64,000 bases of DNA from Microglena sp. YARC (lineage: Eukaryota; Chlorophyta; Chlorophyceae; Chlamydomonadales; Chlamydomonadaceae), in NCBI GenBank assembly GCA_022414725.1, contig CM039463.1, positions 23,553,042 to 23,617,041 on the forward strand. Direction: 5' to 3'. Below the pieces are notes generated by a model that was not told where the DNA came from, made no database searches, and saw only the letters and a list, made by a program, of their open reading frames with translations. The translations under genes and the position numbers were made by a program. Every line of letters begins with the position of its first letter. Positions within the stretch are counted from its first letter, which is position 1. Shown one piece after another: positions 34,201-44,410 of this stretch.

Positions 34201-37200
34201 GGAACTACAGTGACAGAAGTCGTCCACCAGATGGGAGACACTTTGGACCACATGGCCTTGGAACACCACATCACTTCTGCCCTCTTCCCCCCTCCCAATC
34301 TTGACATTCCCCCTACTGACCCAACTCCCCAACTACAGCTTCCACTTAAGCAACAAGACATGGCTAAGGCCAGAGAAGCAATCTCCCACCAATTCCTTCA
34401 CCAATTTCAGCACAGCCATACCAACATAGAAGCAGCATGGACTCTCGCACAAGCCCTCCTGGGAGAGGACAAAACACCCTCACACATCCAATCCATCAGG
34501 CAGGAACTCAAGACCTCCATCCCAGAAGACCTCAACAGCATGACTGAACATCTTATGATAACCTTACACCAAGCTCTCACCATTATGACTGACACATGCC
34601 CCACCAAACCTACCATTCCAGGTATCTTCCTCCCCCGGCAAATTGCTAAATCATTTAGGAAAATTAACTACCACATTAAACATATTAAATCACTGCGCAC
34701 AGCCTCCAACTATCTTAACCAGCAAGGCTATGATGAACTTCGAATCAAACCTTTCACAACTCAAACTTACACCTCCTACACCAAAACTCAAATCCAACAC
34801 CACCTTCAGAACCTGCTTCTATCTGACTACCGTTTATCTTTAACTGAGGACATCCACAACAGCACTGCAGAACAACGTACCATGCAGGCAGCACTCAAGG
34901 AGGAACGGGTAACCTCATATATCAAGAAGTTTCGGCGTCGTCTCAGCACCCAGGCAAGGCAAACACACAGAAACATTTTCTCCCCTGAAGACCACAAACA
35001 CACTCCCACTGCCTTGCTGGACACGAAAACCCACACACTTAGCACTAGCACCCAAGGCCTCCTGGGCATCATGACCTGACACATGGAAACACTCATGTCA
35101 CCACAACCCCCCCCCATCTCAGCCAACTACACTGAGCACACCACTCCCCCCCATGGGTCCACCAAATTGACAAATGCCACCTGGAAACCCCAGCTAACTC
35201 CATCCAACACACAGCTTCTCCCTACACTTACCTTTCCTCCTCTACCACTTTTACTGACTGCATCCGCAAGCTTGCCACCAATAAAGCAACTGGACCAGAA
35301 GGCATCCCCAACGAGCTCATCCTCTGCCTCCCAACTGAAATGCATCAAATCATCCACAAACTCATGCAACTTGCATGGATATTAGGGGAAACCCCGGACT
35401 GCTGGAAAATTTCTCACACAGTTATGCTCTATAAGAAATCAGACCCGTGTCTCCCACAAAATTACAGACCGATAGGACTGAACAACGCAGTGGCCAAGCT
35501 ATGGACCTCCTTGGTCACAAAACACTCTCACAACTTACTCTGAAACTAACCATATTCTCAGTGCCTGCCAGGAAGGCTTTCGAAAGGACAAGAGCACTTC
35601 CCGACAACTTCTCAACCTTCTCCACAATATAGAGGACGCTGCCCTCTTTCATCAAGATCTTTTTGCTGCCTACTTTGACTTTAGCTCAGCCTTCAACATG
35701 ATTGATCACCAGAAATTACTGAGCATCATGCACAATCTTGGTTACACGCATGACACAATAGACACAATTAAGGGCATTTACACTGACTCAACCACCCATA
35801 TCCTTCTCAACAACACGCCTGGCTCTCCTATCTCCATCACCAGAGGCACCATACAGGGAGACACCGTGTCCCCTCTCCTCTTCATTATCTTTCTAGAACC
35901 CCTCCACAGATGGCTCCGCTCTGGAGGGCGGGGTTACAGAGCAGCGTCCCTACCTGCCGCAACAGCTGATGAGCATCACACTAGTAGCTTGGGCTACGCT
36001 GACGACACTGCCGTCCTCACTAGTACCGCGGAGGATCTTCGAATCCAGTGTGGTAAGGTTCAACAATTTAGTGTCTGTCTGGCATCCCACTCAATGCCAC
36101 TAAATGTGTGGTCAGTGGCATTCTCCACAAATCCCACCCCTCCCATCCTACCCATAACAACACCCTTAAACAACGCCTTAACAAAATACCTCTGGGTGAC
36201 TCTTATGCAACATACCAACCTCCTGACATGGCCTACAAATACCTTGGGTCCACATCTCTCTCACTCTTAATTGGAAAACTCAACTACACGCCACCATAGC
36301 AACCATTCATTCTAAAGGACTGAGTATTCTAACCAAGCCAAACCCAGAGCAACTCCAGATCAATGTGTCCGCATTATCACACAATGTATACGTGCAGCTA
36401 TTAAATATCCCATGATAGTAGCCCCCTTCTCACTCACTGACATCCACGTCATTGATAGAGCAGTTCTCAAAACGGTCAAACTCTGCTGCACACTTCCCAG
36501 ATCCTTTCCCACTAGAGCCCTTCAACTTCCTAAAACAGAAGCAGGTCTTGGAGTTCCCTCCCTACTTACAGAGTACACTCAAATCACGGCTTCAGCCCTT
36601 ACACAAGCCATGAACGATCAGGGCCATCTTGGCATTCTCACCAGAGCCCTTCTTAATAAAACTACTGCCACTATGACTACACTCAACCCTCTCTCTCTTT
36701 CCTCTAAACAGTTAAACACACATGTCTCTAGCCCGTCAACTTGATATCCTTAGCCAATCCAGCATCAAACTCACTTGGAATGACACAGAACTTCTGGACA
36801 AACTTAACATCCACCCCCTACCTTCTCCTCCTCATGCCATACCTATCAAACTCATGACCCCCTTTCACGACTTGAATATTTATACCTACCATGATCTGGT
36901 CACACCTACGGGAACCCACCTCATCAGCACTACTGATCTCCCCCTTATTACTTCCTCCAAAATTACCAAACATCACAGACGCTCTCTTAACCTTCTCACA
37001 GCCCGCCTAACTCTGGCTAAATTCGACTACCCCCTCACCCACACCGAACCCCTCCCGCTCATGCACCGCCAGCTCGCAGCTGAATACGCAGTCACACCTA
37101 ACACTACTGACATTATCAAACTCCCACCCACCACTGACTTTATTGCCACCCCTACCCAACGCTACTACTCCTCCACCCCTCTAACTGACGCAGACTACGG

Positions 37201-40200
37201 GGCGGATTCCCTTGGGGGACATCGAAGGGAACCAATGGTGGCATGGCCTACGACAACTGCTGACAGCTACGCGCAGCGTGCGTGGGGCTGCAACAGTAAA
37301 GACGAAACCTGGGCGGCCCGCCACTACCTGTGTAAATCCTGGATTCACCATAGCACCACAACGCGATTTTTCCGCCACTACGCCATAACTAAAACTTCCC
37401 ACCCTGACAGGACCCGCGAGCCTATGCTCTACCCAACGGCCAACGCTCCAGCACCGCCAACTCGCTTACTCCATCTCACCTATGGCTCCCAATACAAAGC
37501 TCTCTATATTACTAGCTGGCGCAGCAAACGCTCCCTAGACACCGGCAACTCTACCAGTACTACTGTTGCCCACGTTCAGTGGGCTCCCACAACCATGCTC
37601 AATGACCACATCCATTCCTACACTCAAGCTGGATATAGCATCCACTACAGCAAACCAGTCACTTCCACCATTTCTATCATCCACTGGAAACCGCAATCTC
37701 ACCTCATCTCTCACCTCTGCGAAATGCTGGGGCAACAAGCCTACGACCAACTCGTCCACACCTTCAAGTCAGCCCCTTTCACCACCACTTGTCAAAATCT
37801 GAGGAAAGACTCCCACCTTACCAACCCTCAGCAGCAAGTCCAATGGACCACCACCCCAGGCTTCCAAGCTGACAACCACGCCCTTGTCCACAAATTGCTG
37901 CATGTGGATACACAAGACAGACACCCAGACTGGGACATCCAACCACCCCTCTCCTACATTATCCAAACAGGCATCCTCACCAACAAGGATGGCCAGGACA
38001 CCCACACACACAAACATCTCTCTTATCTCTACACCCCCACTGGGAAATGTATTGGGCACACCCCCAACAACAGACTTACCTCCCTCCAGCAGAATTATGA
38101 GCACTTCAAAACTACCCACCCTACCAAATGGCAACAACTAACCCAGGAGGAACCTACCATACAGACCTAGCTGCTCTCTTCACTAGTACAGAGCTACACC
38201 TGCTTCTACCAACATTCTCTCTCCTGTCCTCCACCAAGCCATAGCAAAGCTAGGTATCACCCACCACCGAACTTCTACTCCTCTCAGCTATGATCAGAGC
38301 CTTCTCAGCTACTCCTCTCCTCACCTAGCTGACCAGCTCTTTGGGTCCAACGAGGACCCCTTCCACACTGTCTGGACTGGGGGCTCCCTAGTGGACATCC
38401 CTAGCTCAGTCACCCTGGCACACCAAGCACTCAGGTGGGCCCTAGCCAGTGCAGATTATGCTGAGACTTCCATCAGTCAGCCCCCCACATGCACTGTCAT
38501 GCTCATCCCTGACACTTGCTATGCTCCCTACAACAAACTTCTCCACCACCCCTGGGTCCACTACATTGACTCCAGGCCCCACTCTGAACTTTATGATACC
38601 TCTGACACCTGGTTGGCAGTAAACTCCACACCCTCCCATCAACCCAAAAGTTACACCTCATCCTTATCTGCAGTCCCCAAAGTCAACTTACCTACTTTCC
38701 CAACCTTCAAGCCTTTATCCAGCTTTGGCACGACCACATGCACAGCCTCTCCCCCCACTGGGAGCCCACCACTATTACCCCACCTGACACCCTCACCTCC
38801 TCTGACACTCAGATCACTTACCCTAGAAAACTCAGATCACTCACCTCAAAAACCTTGGCACACTCCACACCGCGAGCACCCTCAACCTCTTACTCCTCCC
38901 ACTACTCACCCATGCACATACCCAGCTATCCTCTCTGCAGGCCTCCAGGTCTACACAGATGGCAGCCTGATCAAAGGTAACTCGGCCTCCCCTAGTAAAA
39001 TAGGGGCTGCAGTTTATGTCCCCATTGCAGGGATGAGCTACACCATCAACCCAGGTGGGCGGGGGGCCACCAGGACTAACAACAGAGCAGAACTAGTGGC
39101 AATTCACCAAGCCATTATTAACATTCCATACGATACTAAACCTCACCCTCCACACTGACAGTCTCTGTTCACTTCAACTCATCAAAAAAATGATCCATGA
39201 TCCCACCACAGCCACGCGCTCCCTACATGCTGAGCTGCTACATTCAATCCAATCTCACCTTATTCAACGAATTGTACATGGCTCACACACCACCCTTTGC
39301 AAAGTACGCTCCCACACAGGCATTCTTGAAAATGACCGGGCTGACAGCCTAGCGCGTAAGGCCGCAGATGACCCTGCCTCCAGCAGATATACTGATAACA
39401 CTGGGGAAATCCCCAGACACAATGTTTACTGGCCCACTGTCCAACCTCCTCGCACACCCATGGGAGATATCCCCCCACGCATTCTAGCACCTAACCTCAC
39501 ACAAGGCATCAGCTCCAACCTACCCACTAGCTGCCACCTTGGCCAACACCCGCTTAAAGGGATTTATGCAACCACCTGGGCCGAAAACACTCCTCACCAA
39601 CTTCCTCATGCAAGTAATAAATTTTGGTGCTCTACCCTTATCCAACATAAAACTAAATTCCACATCCTTAAAGCCCGCTGGGGTCGACTGTGGAATCGTA
39701 AACTTGCATATCGGTGGAAACTTCCTTATATTAACAACACCCACCCGCCCACAAACCCTCTATGCCCCATATGCCGCATCTGTGAGGACGGAGCGGGCCA
39801 CATTCTGGCGGCTGCTCACACCAGACTTTCAAGGGGCTCTATATCAAGAGACATGACGCCGCAGTGCGACTCATCCACAAGGCCATCTGCACTGGCGACC
39901 TGGGCTCACGCAGAATGATTATGGACGCTGGCAAGGAAGAGGACCTCCCCAGGGGGTCCTAGGCAAACGCCTCCCTGACTGGCTACGCCCTTCCTCTATT
40001 ACAGAAGAGGCCTGGAGGAGAATGAGACCTGACCTTGCCATCCTACCTGACATAGACTCTCCTACCGTCTTAAGAGATAAAGAAATTTGGCTCCTTGAGC
40101 TTGGCTATTGCTCTGATACCAACCATGCTACCAAGTTTATCACTAAACATGCCCAGCATGCTAGACTAGTGGATGGCCTCCAATCGGCTGGATATCTTGT

Positions 40201-42381
40201 TCACTACGTAGTTATCACAATTGGAACAACGGTACTATCCCAACTTCCTTTTTGACTTCTATGGCTACACTTGGACTTAACAGATTGTGTGCCCTTCGAC
40301 TGGCAGACACAGTCCACTCTCACTCTATTTCTAGATTTCAAAGCATTTTACAGTGCAGACGCTTTATGGAGACCCAACAGGGCTCAATACCAGGGGATTA
40401 GTAATTTCCCTGGTTCTCCTTGTTAAAGTTTGCCCACCAGGGGCTTATTTAGACTCCCTGACAAGGAGACTCTTTTATGGTGACTACTGCTAGCTCCGGC
40501 TTACGCAGTGGTGTCCTTAACTTCACGTCCTGAGAGTGGCGCATTACTCGGATGTAACAATTTCAATTTCAATTTTTAAATAGTTCCCCAAGTTCCCAAC
40601 AGGTCGATGGTCAAGTCCTCAAAACGAAGCTTGGCGTCCCCCTTCAGAACCACGAACCTGACGGGAGGCAACATAGCTAGCTCATGTTATTCAATACAAT
40701 ACAATAAATAGTACCCCTACATATTACAAGGCGTGAGGTTGATGGTGCCAGCTCGTTTGCTTGCACTGAGGCCAACCACTAACAGCTAATATTATTGTAT
40801 TTGACACGGAATAGGTTTGTGCAGAAACTCACTCCCCCACCCATGCAACCCTTCCCATCACTCCTTTTCCTTTATTGGACTTCCTCCAACCATCCCCATC
40901 CCATCAACACCCCCATGCCCCCCCCTGCACCTTTTCCACCAGCACTTCCTACATACACAAGTGAAGTACACCTGTAATGAACACAGACCCCCCACCACAC
41001 CACCCACCCACCCACACTCACACAAGTGAAGTACACCTGTGATGAACGGTTCAGACACAAGACCCCCCCCCCCCCCACACACACACACCCCAACACACAT
41101 ACACAAGTGAAGTAATCCTGTGATGAACGGTTCAGACACAGGACCCCCCCACACCTACACACGTTCAGAGTCAACAACATAAACCAACAACGCCAATAAC
41201 ACACACACACATAAGGTTCAGGGCCCTAGTTGCACTACCTCCAAGGTTCACGAACACAGGGTCCCCATCGGTAAACCGATTGTTTGGGGTTCAATTCATC
41301 AATGCTTTTTCTTTTTAAGCCCTTCATATACAGTTGGGCAAGTCCCTTTAGCCTAGTTGGCCTACCCCTGGACTGTAACATGCATACATACATACATGCA
41401 TACATACATACATACATACATACATACATACATACATACATACATACATACATACATACATACATACATACATACATACATACATACATACATACATACA
41501 TACATACATACATACATACATACATACATACATTCATTCATACATACATACATACATACATACATACATACATACATACATACATACATACATACATACA
41601 TACATACATACATACATGCATACATACATACATACATACATACATACATACATACATACATACATACATACATACATACACACATACATACCTCCAAGGT
41701 TCTGTGAGGTTGTGAGTAGGAGCCCAGTTTGCCGCGTCCAGCATCTTCTTGAGGCTCTCTTTTGGAACTTTACCCCCTGTGAAATCCTTAGGGAATACAC
41801 TCCTTCGCTTCTTGATTAGGTTCAGCGTCTGATCAGCTGTAGGCACTTCAGGGACGGGTTTGATAGCCAGCTTTATGTCTAGGTATCGGTATGCAAGAGG
41901 TCCGATTATGATGGATGGTATCTGCACGACAGGAAGAGTGTGTGTGTGTGTACGTGTGTGTGTGGTGTGGTGTGGTGTGGTGTGGTGTGGTGTGGTGTGG
42001 TGTGGTGTGGTGTGGTGTGGGGTAGGGGGGCAGAAACTTATTTTGACAGCCAGCTTGATGTCGAGATATTGGTATGCCAGAGGTCTGATTATGATGGATG
42101 GTATCTGCACGACAAGAAGATGAGGAAGATGAGGAGGCTGGGGAGTAGTAGTAGGAGGAGGAGGATGCGTCAGAAACTTCTTCACTAGGTTCAGGGTCTG
42201 ATCAGCTGTGGGCAATTCAGGGACGGGTTTGATAGCCAGCTTCATGTCTAGGTATCGGTATGCAAGAGGTCCGATTATGATGGATGGTATCTGCACAACA
42301 AGATGATGATGATGATGAGGAGGAGGAGAGGAGGAGGCGTCAGAAACTTCTTGTCAAGACATATCAGGGATATTCATTTGT

Positions 42382-42412
<31 letters not shown>

Positions 42413-43447
42413 GGGGGGGTCAGAAACTTATTGTCGAGACATACCAGGGATCAGATATCACCATATTGACAGTGGCTCATGTCAAAGGCTTGTAATATGA
42501 AGAAACAAAATGTGTATTCAGTTTCAGACCATGCACCAGTCACTAAGTTAATAAGCATAGGAAAGCAGCGACTGATACCCTACCATGAGTTACCCGCACC
42601 TGACTAACCTGCTCACAAGCCGGGAAGACCCCCATGTGATCGTGCACCCAGCCACCCCTTGCAAACAGCCCTTAGCCCCCACATGCACTCCTGAGCAAGT
42701 AACAACCTCAGTTGCTAAACATGAATTTATCAACCAACAACCTCATTATAGTTCCCCATGACTAGACCCCTACCTGACCACCAGCTGTTGCTCCCAGATG
42801 ATGTTCCCAGCTGATTTTTAACTCACTCCACTCTCCAACAAATGCACATGCACTCACTCAAACAAAGTCTTGCCTGGACTATTACCGTGATAAATCAGTA
42901 GCCTGATAAAAATGTGGGGGCTCTTCTTTCAGCAGCAAGGCTACTTTTGTCTAGGGCCCAGCCCCACCTTTGGGCCAAATGGGCCAACAAAGCGCAGCTA
43001 GCTGTGCTTTTCTTTAAGCGCGTCCCAGCCCCGCTGTTGGCTGCCCTGCCTGGACTATTACCGAGATCAATCAGAAGCCTGCCCGCTTATATCATCATCA
43101 CCAGCACCAACACCAACACCAACACCATCATCACCAACTAACTGTGTACTTCTTTCTACACAGATCACCAGCCCCACAGCTATCACCACGTCATCAAAAC
43201 CATACTCACCAAAGCCAATGGGCCTAGCGGAAACATAAGAAGCAGGCTGGCGCAGAGCATGCCGACCCCCACAATGATAGGGATACTGCGCGAAAAATCA
43301 GCAATAGCGGTTAGTTACAGTCACACGAGCTTTTTGTTCGCCGAGCTGATGTTGCAAGTCGCACCGAGCCCGGAAGAGGCCGCGGCGTGCGAAGAGATAA
43401 AATCGTGCATACTTGGAATCATTGTCGTTGTCGGACGGCGTTGCCAT
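30027..43447 (-). CDS. Nitroreductase-family protein with N-terminal membrane segment, interrupted in intron 3 by a LINE
   Basis: FMN-dependent nitroreductase fold, substrate unknown. Exons: 43447-43365, 43285-43210, 41921-41692, 30967-30696, 30114-30027; all phases agree (2, 0, 2, 1, 2). Exon 1 starts MATPSDNDNDSKYARFY; exon 2 is a hydrophobic helix (IPIIVGVGMLCASLLLMFPL). Exon 3 carries RRSVFPKDFTGGKVP and ANWAPTHNLTEPWR, the FMN-binding start of the domain; exon 4 continues FVVLEGDAKLRFEDL and NPEWEDLCSVGAAVQNMSL; exon 5 gives VASYWSSW and MKDFLGLSAED. These are successive blocks of one small nitroreductase family. The last part (expected GFFxLG motif and C-terminus) was not found to the left. 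Intron 3 is 10.7 kb because a 9-kb retroelement sits in it antisense. About 250 residues seen. Confidence 0.85.
30314..30491. mobile_element. TAGGGA..TCCCTA MITE, copy 3
   Basis: TAGGGACCGGCAAATCATATG to ATGTTGCCGTTCCCTA, 178 bp, in nitroreductase intron 4. Confidence 0.8.
30487..30665. repeat. Echo of the intron 4 splice motif and TTTAGGG tract
   Basis: CACCTAGGGAGGTGG at 30491 copies the motif found at the exon 4 donor and the exon 5 acceptor. GGGTTTAGGGTTTAGGGTTT at about 30607 is a short plant-type telomere-like tract. Confidence 0.7.
31035..31590 (-). repeat. Three acceptor-side echoes of nitroreductase exon 4 separated by TAAA tracts
   Basis: Each unit copies CAG|GTTCGTGGTTCTGGAG through GAGGACTTGACCATCGACCT (about 70 coding bases, FVVLEG.AKLRFEDLTIDLLG) at 31045-31125, 31265-31350 and 31475-31560, followed by (AAAT)n. 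A fourth copy lies beyond the LINE. Confidence 0.92.
31859..33079 (+). CDS. Dualen element N-terminal ORF with cysteine protease domain
   Basis: The 406-residue frame has a Cys-box SHCQIHAFNTYLG (Cys near residue 223), then FMLHYNAGYGHAKTLKLHNG and WWDLDSE near residues 340-370, ending in DWQHLQGHIYVLTH. Order and spacing (C-Q-x-H-A-x-N, later G-H-A and W-W-x-L-D-S) are those of papain-fold deubiquitinase-like proteases (Josephin/OTU type); Dualen elements are known to encode an OTU-like protease. A frameshift near 33079 separates it from a Glu/Pro repeat and a basic tract (KRKKTRTSRR) that look like its original continuation. The N-terminal 200 residues are not recognised. Confidence 0.7.
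   Translation: MTGEVEAPPVDACELNLTHNKSKSGNLTDHSNKIISYPINAHFGKTDHQKGPVAGDCRTTNQAFVVKQNQTNYTTIFLNSRYSYADTYLALAGHLAHAGHLALAGYLALAGHLAILPTTAPLNIARHGAGENPDESNRFKRIEPEGLSPCHLKTDTDLSYLTELNGLPLRILSRGIEIGPAILHHSNRRQCELALRGGRPKGRTRHSPTNSTHYWEPQIASHCQIHAFNTYLGFRALDLYKVLEFSVKLNTHVRASTQQHWTLDGNYFHSSTGNYTVPLINFYLATKKSHLGYITGHQNSRTYIPHYTPATTETSENYSAGILLGSSREQVLQRIPPHCSRFMLHYNAGYGHAKTLKLHNGEWWDLDSENMQGPKRLHSSDWQHLQGHIYVLTHTNTLLSSAPLPA
33340..34110 (+). pseudogene. Dualen element APE-type endonuclease region
   Basis: Across two or three frames one reads VNCRGIGSSWEMIYDHI, NDIVILNETKL, ILGVYMPCNDPIKRA and YIAGGDWNAAYY, followed further on by SSRIDDIILI. These are the N-terminal strand, metal-binding Glu (NETK), GDWNA and RIDDI blocks of apurinic-like target-nicking endonucleases. 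Frameshifts occur near 33627 and 33700 and after 34088, so no single protein can be made from this copy. Confidence 0.75.
34210..36270 (+). pseudogene. Dualen element reverse transcriptase region
   Basis: After an N-terminal spacer (34210-35079) the RT blocks appear in shifting frames: NKATGPEGIPNELIL, LYKKSDPCLPQNYRPIGL, CQEGFRKDKST, AAYFDFSSAFNMIDHQKLL (block A), RGTIQGDTVSPLLF (block B) and LGYADDTAVL (block C, catalytic YADD). Frame changes occur near 35090, 35545, 36060 and 36270. Catalytic residues are intact but the frame is not. Confidence 0.85.
36722..38170 (+). CDS. Dualen element linker domain between RT and RNase H
   Basis: An intact 482-residue frame downstream of the RT thumb, rich in Thr, His and Pro, with no motif I recognise. 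It has the codon use and C-rich sense strand of the rest of the element, and its position suits the long connector between RT and RNase H. Function not assigned. Confidence 0.6.
   Translation: MSLARQLDILSQSSIKLTWNDTELLDKLNIHPLPSPPHAIPIKLMTPFHDLNIYTYHDLVTPTGTHLISTTDLPLITSSKITKHHRRSLNLLTARLTLAKFDYPLTHTEPLPLMHRQLAAEYAVTPNTTDIIKLPPTTDFIATPTQRYYSSTPLTDADYGADSLGGHRREPMVAWPTTTADSYAQRAWGCNSKDETWAARHYLCKSWIHHSTTTRFFRHYAITKTSHPDRTREPMLYPTANAPAPPTRLLHLTYGSQYKALYITSWRSKRSLDTGNSTSTTVAHVQWAPTTMLNDHIHSYTQAGYSIHYSKPVTSTISIIHWKPQSHLISHLCEMLGQQAYDQLVHTFKSAPFTTTCQNLRKDSHLTNPQQQVQWTTTPGFQADNHALVHKLLHVDTQDRHPDWDIQPPLSYIIQTGILTNKDGQDTHTHKHLSYLYTPTGKCIGHTPNNRLTSLQQNYEHFKTTHPTKWQQLTQEEPTIQT
38391..39370 (+). pseudogene. 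Dualen element RNase H domain
   Basis: The frame 38391-39158 ends with LQVYTDGSLIKG, GAAVYVP and RTNNRAELVAIHQAI. A frameshift follows near 39150; the next frame gives LHTDSLCSLQLI and then KVRSHTGILENDRADSLARK. This supplies the Asp (TDGS), Glu (NRAE), Asp (TDS) and final His/Asp (SHTG...ND-AD) of RNase H in order. Confidence 0.8.
39400..40255 (+). pseudogene. Dualen element zinc finger and restriction-like endonuclease
   Basis: A CCHC finger reads PLCPICRICEDGAGHILAA, followed in a shifted frame by KRHDAAVRLIHKAI, then LPDWLRPSS, RRMRPDLAILPD, IWLLELGYCSDT and KHAQHARLVDGLQSAGY. The order zinc finger, R-P-D, E-L-x-x-x-x-D-T, K...H is that of the R2-type restriction-like endonuclease. Together with the upstream APE domain this marks the element as Dualen-type. 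Frameshifts near 39820 and 39960. Confidence 0.75.
40578..40720 (-). repeat. Fourth acceptor-side echo of nitroreductase exon 4, right of the LINE
   Basis: After the AAATAGTT duplication the host array resumes with CCAAGTTCCCAACAGGTCGA and a full echo to about 40685. This shows that the element landed inside the array. Confidence 0.9.
40976..41160. repeat. Three copies of an AAGTGAAGTACACCTGTGAT motif
   Basis: At about 40970, 41030 and 41105 the reverse strand reads CGTTCATCACAG|GTGTACTTC, splice-like, but no exon with that sequence was identified. Confidence 0.6.
41235..41255 (-). repeat. Donor echo of nitroreductase exon 3
   Basis: TACCTCCAAGGTTCACG copies the exon 3 end (reverse AACCTTGGAG|GTA; true donor at 41692), on the far side of a SINE-like insertion and a CATA tract. 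Confidence 0.6.
41284..41390 (-). mobile_element. SINE-like family B, copy 3
   Basis: Reverse orientation: TTCAATTCATCAATGC, AAGCCCTTCATATACAGTTG and GGCCTACCCCTGGACTGTAA. Confidence 0.7.
41388..41692. repeat. (CATA)n microsatellite
   Basis: About 300 bp of CATA reaching exactly the exon 3 donor of the nitroreductase gene. It begins where the SINE-like copy ends, as if grown from its tail (compare CATGTATGTATG in the 62191 copy). Confidence 0.95.
42030..42301 (-). repeat. Two acceptor-side echoes of nitroreductase exon 3
   Basis: 42037-42115 (about 70 coding bases) and 42180-42301 (about 110 coding bases: IPSIIIGPLAYRYLDMKLA then IKPVPELPTADQTLNLVKKF) copy the acceptor TGCAG|ATACCATCCATC and the exon start at 41921. 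The outer copy is the longer and retains synonymous differences. Confidence 0.9.
42480..43209. other. Nitroreductase intron 2; dispersed sequence
   Basis: TGCCTGGACTATTACCG with nearby AGCCTG occurs twice (42870, 43049). No other gene is visible. Confidence 0.55.
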
Positions 43448-43499
43448 CTTGCCTGCCACCACGTTAGCAGACACTTGTGCGTCTTATAGATAGGAGGTC

Positions 43500-43985
43500 T
43501 ACGTCACTAGGAAGGTTCGAGGGAGGCGTGCGCGTACGCGTACGCGTGGGTGTGAGTAACAAGTCTTACGTAACACGCGAGGGTAAAATAACGGCGAGCA
43601 AAGGGAGTAAAGGGAGTAAAGGGATGAAGGGTACTTGTGGAGGCTCCCAAGATCCGCGTACGTGAAGTATCGTACATGCATCGTCGAGTACCGAAATCGG
43701 GCAATTCGACCGTCTCGGAATCCTAGAGGCAGGCCCGAATCTGATCTCCAGCAGCGAGTGCTGATATCAGCACTCGCCTGCTCCAGCTGCGCATAGCCTG
43801 ACCCAGGCCCCGGCTGCCTGCCTGATACCAGCAGAAGCCTTTATAGAACATGCAGCATGCAGCATCAGCATCCGAAAAGTTAGACCATCGAACCCAGGAG
43901 CACCTGATGACTCAACGCGCAAAATGCTACTCATGAATTCGGAAGCTGATGCTGCATCCTAATAATAAAGGCTTCTTCAGGGAGG
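43500..43985. repeat. CpG-rich 5' flank and inverted repeat
   Basis: GC-rich sequence (CGCGTACGCGTACGCGT) upstream of the nitroreductase ATG may be promoter. GCGAGTGCTGATATCAGCAC and TCGC at 43754-43777 form a perfect 24-bp palindrome. GAAGCCTTTATA with ATGCAGCATCAGC (43834-43870) is matched in reverse by GCTGATGCTGCAT and TAAAGGCTTC (43945-43976). Confidence 0.65.
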
Positions 43986-44137
43986 CAGACCCCCTGTTTT
44001 TTTTTTTACGTGATAATCTGGAATCGGGCCCTGTTGAATTGCATGATTTCAGTACTCTGGAAATTGCTGTGTGAATGGATGCAGGGGATGGATGGATGCA
44101 TCCATGGCATGGATGACGGTTGAAATCTGAATGGTAC

Positions 44138-44271
44138 CCCCATGTCAAGTTTCGCCCATCTTTGTTCGTCCATCTCTTTGGCCATGGGCTGCGGTACGCC
44201 AGCGTCGAATAATCGAATGAGTGACGCTGACAGCGTGAAGGTGGCGCTGGCAGCGAATCCAGCAAACCTAG
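44138..44271 (-). other. Possible orphan exon, unknown product
   Basis: An acceptor with pyrimidine tract (TTTATTTTCACTATGCAG|CTAGG) opens a 134-base frame reading ARFAGFAASATFTLSASLI then RLFDAGVPQPMAKEMDEQRW and AKLDMG, ending at a donor (GGG|GTACCA). It looks protein-like (hydrophobic, then charged) but I do not recognise it and see no partner exon. It lies 0.7 kb upstream of the nitroreductase ATG, and its phase does not fit that gene's exon 2. Confidence 0.3.
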
Positions 44272-44410
44272 CTGCATAGTGAAAATAAATACTCGCAACC
44301 TCGGAACTTGAAATATCATTGCACAAGCACGCGCAATTATTTTATTTCTCATCTGCGATCTTTGTTTCTAAGAATTACTACCTCCCTCACCCAATCACTC
44401 CATGTATGGC

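Larger units (their letters stand above)
31598..40577 (+). mobile_element. Dualen/RandI-type non-LTR retrotransposon, frame-damaged copy
   Basis: A 9.0-kb element with, in order, cysteine protease, acidic spacer, APE endonuclease, reverse transcriptase, linker, RNase H and a zinc-finger plus restriction-like endonuclease. Having both endonuclease types is diagnostic of Dualen/RandI. Direct repeats AAATAGTT flank it (31590-31597 and 40578-40585) and the host repeat array resumes immediately after it, so the ends are well defined and the copy looks full length. The 3' end is TTTCAATTTCAATTTTT, without a long poly-A. Several frameshifts break the reading frame, so it is probably inactive. Confidence 0.88.
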
